Origin: an uncultured Bacteroidota bacterium
GTDB lineage: Bacteria > Bacteroidota > Bacteroidia > Flavobacteriales > Flavobacteriaceae
Direction: 5' to 3'
Assembly (NCBI GenBank): GCA_902517245.1
Contig: CABYBK010000008.1
Location: 1 to 40,717, forward strand
DNA length: 40,717 bases
Notes under the pieces: model-generated
Seen by the model: only the letters and a program-made list of their open reading frames with translations
Databases searched by the model: none
Told to the model about the DNA's origin: nothing
Part shown: one piece after another, positions 37,107-40,717 of the stretch
How positions within the stretch are numbered: the stretch's first letter is position 1
Layout of the letters: each line of letters starts with the position of its first letter
Made by a program: the position numbers and the translations under genes

Positions 37107-38300
37107 TTATAAATTATATTTTGGATCCCAAGAAACTACTTGTTCTGTATCCATTGCACGAATCCCCATATCTACAGCAAGTGAAACATCTGCACCACTT
37201 TTTAAATTTGACATTGGAGTTGAGTCATTAATTATTGCATATCTAAAATCTTCAAGAGCTTGATAAGTTGGCTCTTTATGATCAAATTTAATAGGATTAC
37301 CCTTGCCCTCTATCCAACTTGAAGTTGCTCCTGAAACACCATCAACATTCTTTATAACTTTATTGTATTTACCTTCAGGATATATCCAAGCATCTTTATA
37401 ACCTATGATGATAGAAGCCTTGTCACCCATTACTTTAATTTGATAGTCATCTTTTCCGTTTGATGTAAGACATGTAAAGCTCGCCTTTACACCACTAGGA
37501 TAGGAATAAGTTAGATGAATATTATCATAAGTTTCACGTCCATCTTTCCAATAATCTATACCACCAAAACCTACAACTTTTTTTGGAGTAGATTTAAGAA
37601 GCCAATTGGAAAAATCAATTTGATGTGAACTAAGTTCAGCTGTAAGTCCATAAGAATATTCACGGTACATTCTCCAATTAACTTGACGTTCAAATTTAGG
37701 ATCCTGTACTTGTCTTCTCCAATTTCCGTTACGATTCCATTGGGCTTGAATAGCGATAATTTGTCCAATTTCTCCACTTTGCACCAATTCAACTATATGT
37801 GAATATAATCTCGAGCTATGATATTGATGACCAGTCTGGAAGATTTTATTATGATCCTTTTTTACTTTTTTAACTAAATTCATAGTACTTATATCGCCTT
37901 TTACCATGGTTTTTTCACAATAAATATGCAAAGATGCATCTACAGCGTCACTAGCAATAGATGCATGAGTATTTAGTGGCGTACTAATAATTACAGCATC
38001 TAAATTTTTATTAGATAATAGCTCTTTATAATTTGAATATTTTATGGCTTTTGGAGCTATTTTTGCAGCCTGATCTAATCGAAACTGAAGATTATCACAA
38101 ATTGCAATCAATCTCATACCATCAATTTTGCTAATAAGTTTTATTAGTCCTTGACCACGATCTCCAGTTCCTATAATACCAATATTCAGTTGATTTAAAG
38201 GTGAACTCTTAAATATGGAAAATAGATCTGATTTTGGTGTTATTAGCGGTGCGCTAAAAGCAACAGTACTTTTTTTAATGAAGGATCTTCGCGTTGCCAT
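37107..38300 (-). CDS. Tat-exported Gfo/Idh/MocA oxidoreductase with EKT in place of EKP
   Basis: NAD(P)-dependent oxidoreductase of 397 residues with a Tat motif, TRRSFIKK (3-10), so probably periplasmic. Rossmann GTGDRGQG is at 44-51. The usual active-site EKP is EKT here (129-131): the catalytic-type Lys is kept and the Pro is lost. AELSSHQIDF (221-230, His226) is the C-terminal active-site segment. Sugar, cyclitol or glycoside substrates are plausible. It starts 99 bp from the divergent double-DUF1080 gene and is directly followed by the SDR gene. Confidence 0.85.
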   Translation of the reverse strand: MATRRSFIKKSTVAFSAPLITPKSDLFSIFKSSPLNQLNIGIIGTGDRGQGLIKLISKIDGMRLIAICDNLQFRLDQAAKIAPKAIKYSNYKELLSNKNLDAVIISTPLNTHASIASDAVDASLHIYCEKTMVKGDISTMNLVKKVKKDHNKIFQTGHQYHSSRLYSHIVELVQSGEIGQIIAIQAQWNRNGNWRRQVQDPKFERQVNWRMYREYSYGLTAELSSHQIDFSNWLLKSTPKKVVGFGGIDYWKDGRETYDNIHLTYSYPSGVKASFTCLTSNGKDDYQIKVMGDKASIIIGYKDAWIYPEGKYNKVIKNVDGVSGATSSWIEGKGNPIKFDHKEPTYQALEDFRYAIINDSTPMSNLKSGADVSLAVDMGIRAMDTEQVVSWDPKYNL

Positions 38301-38399
38301 ATCAGAATTAAATTAAAATACACAAATTTTGGCATCTGCAATTTAACAAAAACTTTTGCTATATTAGGTTAACTTATAATGTAACAAAATCCCTACAAA

Positions 38400-39788
38400 T
38401 TGTATTTTTTTAAAAAAAACATACTACTCTTAATTATATTTTTAGTTTTTGCCTATATCAAGGTTAAAGGGCAAAAAACGAAATGGAATAATTTACTTGA
38501 TAACAATGATCTCAGTGAGTTTATTCAATTAAATGGCAAAGCCGATTTCACTTTAAAAGATGGTGTTCTTATTGGAACATCTAAATTAAATACCCCAAAT
38601 AGCTTCTTGGCTACAAAAAGTAAATATTCTGATTTTATTCTTGAATTTGATGTCTTGATTGATAATGATTTAAATTCAGGAGTACAATTTAGAAGTCAAA
38701 GTATTAAAAACTACTTGAATGGGAGGGTTCACGGATACCAATGTGAGATAGAAACAAGCCCTAGAAGATGGGCGGGTGGTATATACGATGAAGCACGAAG
38801 AGGTTGGCTTTACCCACTTTCAAGAAATAAAATAGGGCAAAAGGCTTTTATAAATGGTAATTGGAATAAATATAGAATTGAAGCAATTGGCAACTCAATA
38901 AGAACTTTCGTAAATGGTGTTGAAACAGCAAATTTATTTGATGATATGACAAAAGAAGGATTTATTGCATTTCAAGTACATGGAATTTCTAAACCTGAAC
39001 AAGAAGGAAAACAAGTACGATGGAAAAACATCCGTATTTTAATTTCTGACCTTGAAAAAAATCAAATGCTTGCTTCAAATAAAGCTCCTCATATTAGTTA
39101 TATTGACGGAAACTTAACTCATGAAGAAAAGCGCCTCGGTTTTAGAATGCTTTGGGATGGAAAAACAACAAAAGGTTGGCGTGGTGCAAAAAAAAGTATG
39201 TTTCCTGAAAAAGGATGGATAATAAAAGATGGTATACTAACAGTAGAAGCTTCAGATGGAAAAGAATCTAGAAATGGTGGTGATATTATAACCATAGAAT
39301 CATTTAGAAACTTTGAATTAAGTGTTGATTTTCTTTTGAGCCCAGGTGCAAACAGTGGAATTAAATATTTTGTAAAACCCGAGTTAAATAAAGGCAAGGG
39401 ATCTTCTATAGGGTTAGAATTTCAAATCCTCGATGATGAAAAACATCCTGATTATAATTTAGGAAAAAATGGGAATCGATCAGTGGGCTCACTTTATGAT
39501 CTAATTAGGGCAGAAAATAGAACTACCGGAGCCCGTGGAAAAAACTTTAAGGGAGTTGGGCAATGGAATAACGCGCGAATCATAGTTAATGGTGGAAAGG
39601 TAGAGCATTGGTTAAATCATGTTAAAGTTGTTGAATTTGATCGCTTTAGTCAAACTTTTGAAGCACTAGTAGAAAAAAGTAAATATGAAATTTGGGAACA
39701 GTTTGGTAGATGGCCAGAGGGAGTAATACTTTTGCAAGACCATGGTGATAAGGTTTCATTTAAAAATATAAAAATTAGAGAATTTTAA
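38400..39788 (+). CDS. Secreted protein with two tandem DUF1080 domains (TTG start)
   Basis: A 462-residue exported protein with two DUF1080/3-keto-disaccharide hydrolase-like jelly rolls, about residues 28-212 and 246-462. Matching motifs occur in each half: NSGVQFRSQ then NSGIKYFVK, VHGYQCEIE then LEFQILDD, and the endings VRWKNIRIL and VSFKNIKIREF. The start is TTG at 38400: an in-frame stop lies six codons upstream, no ATG lies between, and the next in-frame Met is near residue 180, past the signal peptide. The signal peptide ends about KVKGQ. It is followed one base later by a Tat-exported Gfo/Idh/MocA gene, suggesting an oxidise-then-cleave pair acting on glycosides. Confidence 0.88.
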   Translation: MYFFKKNILLLIIFLVFAYIKVKGQKTKWNNLLDNNDLSEFIQLNGKADFTLKDGVLIGTSKLNTPNSFLATKSKYSDFILEFDVLIDNDLNSGVQFRSQSIKNYLNGRVHGYQCEIETSPRRWAGGIYDEARRGWLYPLSRNKIGQKAFINGNWNKYRIEAIGNSIRTFVNGVETANLFDDMTKEGFIAFQVHGISKPEQEGKQVRWKNIRILISDLEKNQMLASNKAPHISYIDGNLTHEEKRLGFRMLWDGKTTKGWRGAKKSMFPEKGWIIKDGILTVEASDGKESRNGGDIITIESFRNFELSVDFLLSPGANSGIKYFVKPELNKGKGSSIGLEFQILDDEKHPDYNLGKNGNRSVGSLYDLIRAENRTTGARGKNFKGVGQWNNARIIVNGGKVEHWLNHVKVVEFDRFSQTFEALVEKSKYEIWEQFGRWPEGVILLQDHGDKVSFKNIKIREF

Positions 39789-39789
39789 A

Positions 39790-40717
39790 ATGGGTAATAC
39801 AAGGAGAGATTTTATTAAAAAAACAGCTTTAAGCGCGACCGCAGTGGCTTCAGTGGGCCCTAATATTATGATTGGTAAAAACATTTTAGGTGCGAATGAT
39901 CGAATAAATTGTGCAATTGCAGGTGTGCGAAGTAGAGGGAAAGCTCACGCAGCCTCTATAAACCTTCAAGACAATGCTAAAATTCTCTTCAGCTGTGATG
40001 TAGATGAAAAGATAATAGAAGAGCACAATAAATGGAGTAAAAAAAATATAGGCTATATAGCTAAAATAGAAAAGGATTACAGGAAACTTGTTGAAAACAA
40101 AGATATTGACGTAATTTTTATTGCAACTCCTGAACATTGGCATACTCCAATGACTATAATGGCTCTTCAAAATGGGAAACATGTTTATGTCGAGAAACCT
40201 TGTAGTCATAACCCCCATGAAAACGAGTTACTTGTTGCTGCTCAAAATAAATATGGATTAAAAGTGCAAATGGGTAACCAACAGCGTTCCGCACTAAGCA
40301 GTATTAATGCCATTAATGATATAAGAAATGGAACTATTGGAGAGGTATATAAAGGCGAAGCTTATTATTCGAATAATAGAGGATCAATAGGAATAGGTAA
40401 AATTACTCCAATTCCTCAAACTTTAGATTGGGATTTATGGCAAGGTCCAGCACCTAGAACTCAATATAAAGACAACTTTCATCCTTATAATTGGCATTGG
40501 TTCAGAAGTTGGGGAACTGGAGAAGTTCACAACAATGGTACTCACGAGATTGATATATGCCGATGGGCTCTTGATGTTGATTTACCAGAAAGTGTAACTT
40601 CCTTTGGAGGCAAATACGCCTATCAAGACGATTGGGAATTTGTAGACAATCAGCAAGTTACATTCAAATATCCAGGAGGTAAATTTATTACATGGACAGG
40701 CCATAGCAGAGGTCTGA
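39790..40717 (+). CDS. Tat-exported Gfo/Idh/MocA oxidoreductase, partial (3' end outside window)
   Basis: It is missing from the ORF track because it has no stop before the window end; 309 codons are visible. The Tat motif is TRRDFIKK (4-11). The nucleotide-binding loop reads AGVRSRGK (44-51), with Ser in place of the central Gly of G-x-G-x-x-G. TPEHWH (113-118) and EKP (135-137) are intact, and NNGTHEIDICRWAL is the catalytic-His segment. LDWDLWQGPAP is shared with the relative at 18315-19586. The family is usually 400-450 residues, so about 100-140 are missing. The ATG is one base after the double-DUF1080 stop, so the two genes are certainly one transcript. Confidence 0.9.
   Translation, partial: MGNTRRDFIKKTALSATAVASVGPNIMIGKNILGANDRINCAIAGVRSRGKAHAASINLQDNAKILFSCDVDEKIIEEHNKWSKKNIGYIAKIEKDYRKLVENKDIDVIFIATPEHWHTPMTIMALQNGKHVYVEKPCSHNPHENELLVAAQNKYGLKVQMGNQQRSALSSINAINDIRNGTIGEVYKGEAYYSNNRGSIGIGKITPIPQTLDWDLWQGPAPRTQYKDNFHPYNWHWFRSWGTGEVHNNGTHEIDICRWALDVDLPESVTSFGGKYAYQDDWEFVDNQQVTFKYPGGKFITWTGHSRGL

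Noticed and set aside
39886-40218. 110-residue minus-strand ORF at the right edge
   Set aside because: It is antisense to the partial Tat-exported Gfo/Idh/MocA gene, which has intact family motifs in its frame.

Overview
The window looks like a chromosomal segment of a low-GC marine-type Flavobacteriia (phylum Bacteroidota). Three things point there. The tmRNA encodes the tag GENNYALAA. Several genes are preceded by the Bacteroidota -7 motif TAnnTTTG rather than an E. coli-type promoter, and Shine-Dalgarno sequences are not evident. Many exported proteins have signal peptides ending in AQ/GQ or Bacteroidota-style lipoboxes. No genus can be named from the sequence alone.

Region 1 (1-14278) is mostly housekeeping. 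On the minus strand it holds malate dehydrogenase (cut by the left edge), gyrB, asnB, an exported amidohydrolase lipoprotein, an outer-membrane barrel protein overlapping a 1008-residue TPR protein, and typA/bipA. An ftsE-type ATPase lies on the plus strand. A complete tmRNA gene (ssrA) with a strong rho-independent terminator closes the region.

Region 2 (14279-23962) is accessory catabolism. It contains a CxPSR sulfatase lipoprotein, a YdjA-like nitroreductase, a small membrane protein, an SLC13/DASS transporter behind a Tat-exported Gfo/Idh/MocA oxidoreductase, and a divergent GH3 beta-glucosidase lipoprotein whose -7 box lies inside a 9-bp-arm perfect inverted repeat. An exported DsrE-like protein then stands divergent to a TsdA-like dihaem cytochrome c.

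Region 3 (23984-40717) is a sugar-acid and cyclitol catabolic cluster. Its core is a complete inositol pathway: iolG, iolA, iolE, iolD and an iolC-DUF2090 fusion on the minus strand, with iolB convergent. IolG oxidises inositol, IolE dehydrates, IolD opens the ring, IolB isomerises, IolC phosphorylates, the fused C-terminal domain is the probable aldolase, and IolA makes acetyl-CoA. Mannonate dehydratase (uxuA) with a PfkB kinase lies on one side, and an SDR that may be the mannonate oxidoreductase on the other. Around this are two DUF1080 (3-keto-disaccharide hydrolase-like) proteins, one with two tandem domains, and two more Tat-exported Gfo/Idh/MocA enzymes. The pairing at the right edge (double DUF1080 then Gfo/Idh/MocA, one base apart) resembles the oxidise-then-cleave glycoside pathway described in Bacteroides. 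No inositol transporter, iol regulator or SusCD pair is visible, so the locus probably continues past the right edge.

I saw no CRISPR array, insertion sequence, phage gene or ordinary tRNA gene. No frameshifted gene was found. The two genes at the edges are partial and absent from the ORF track.
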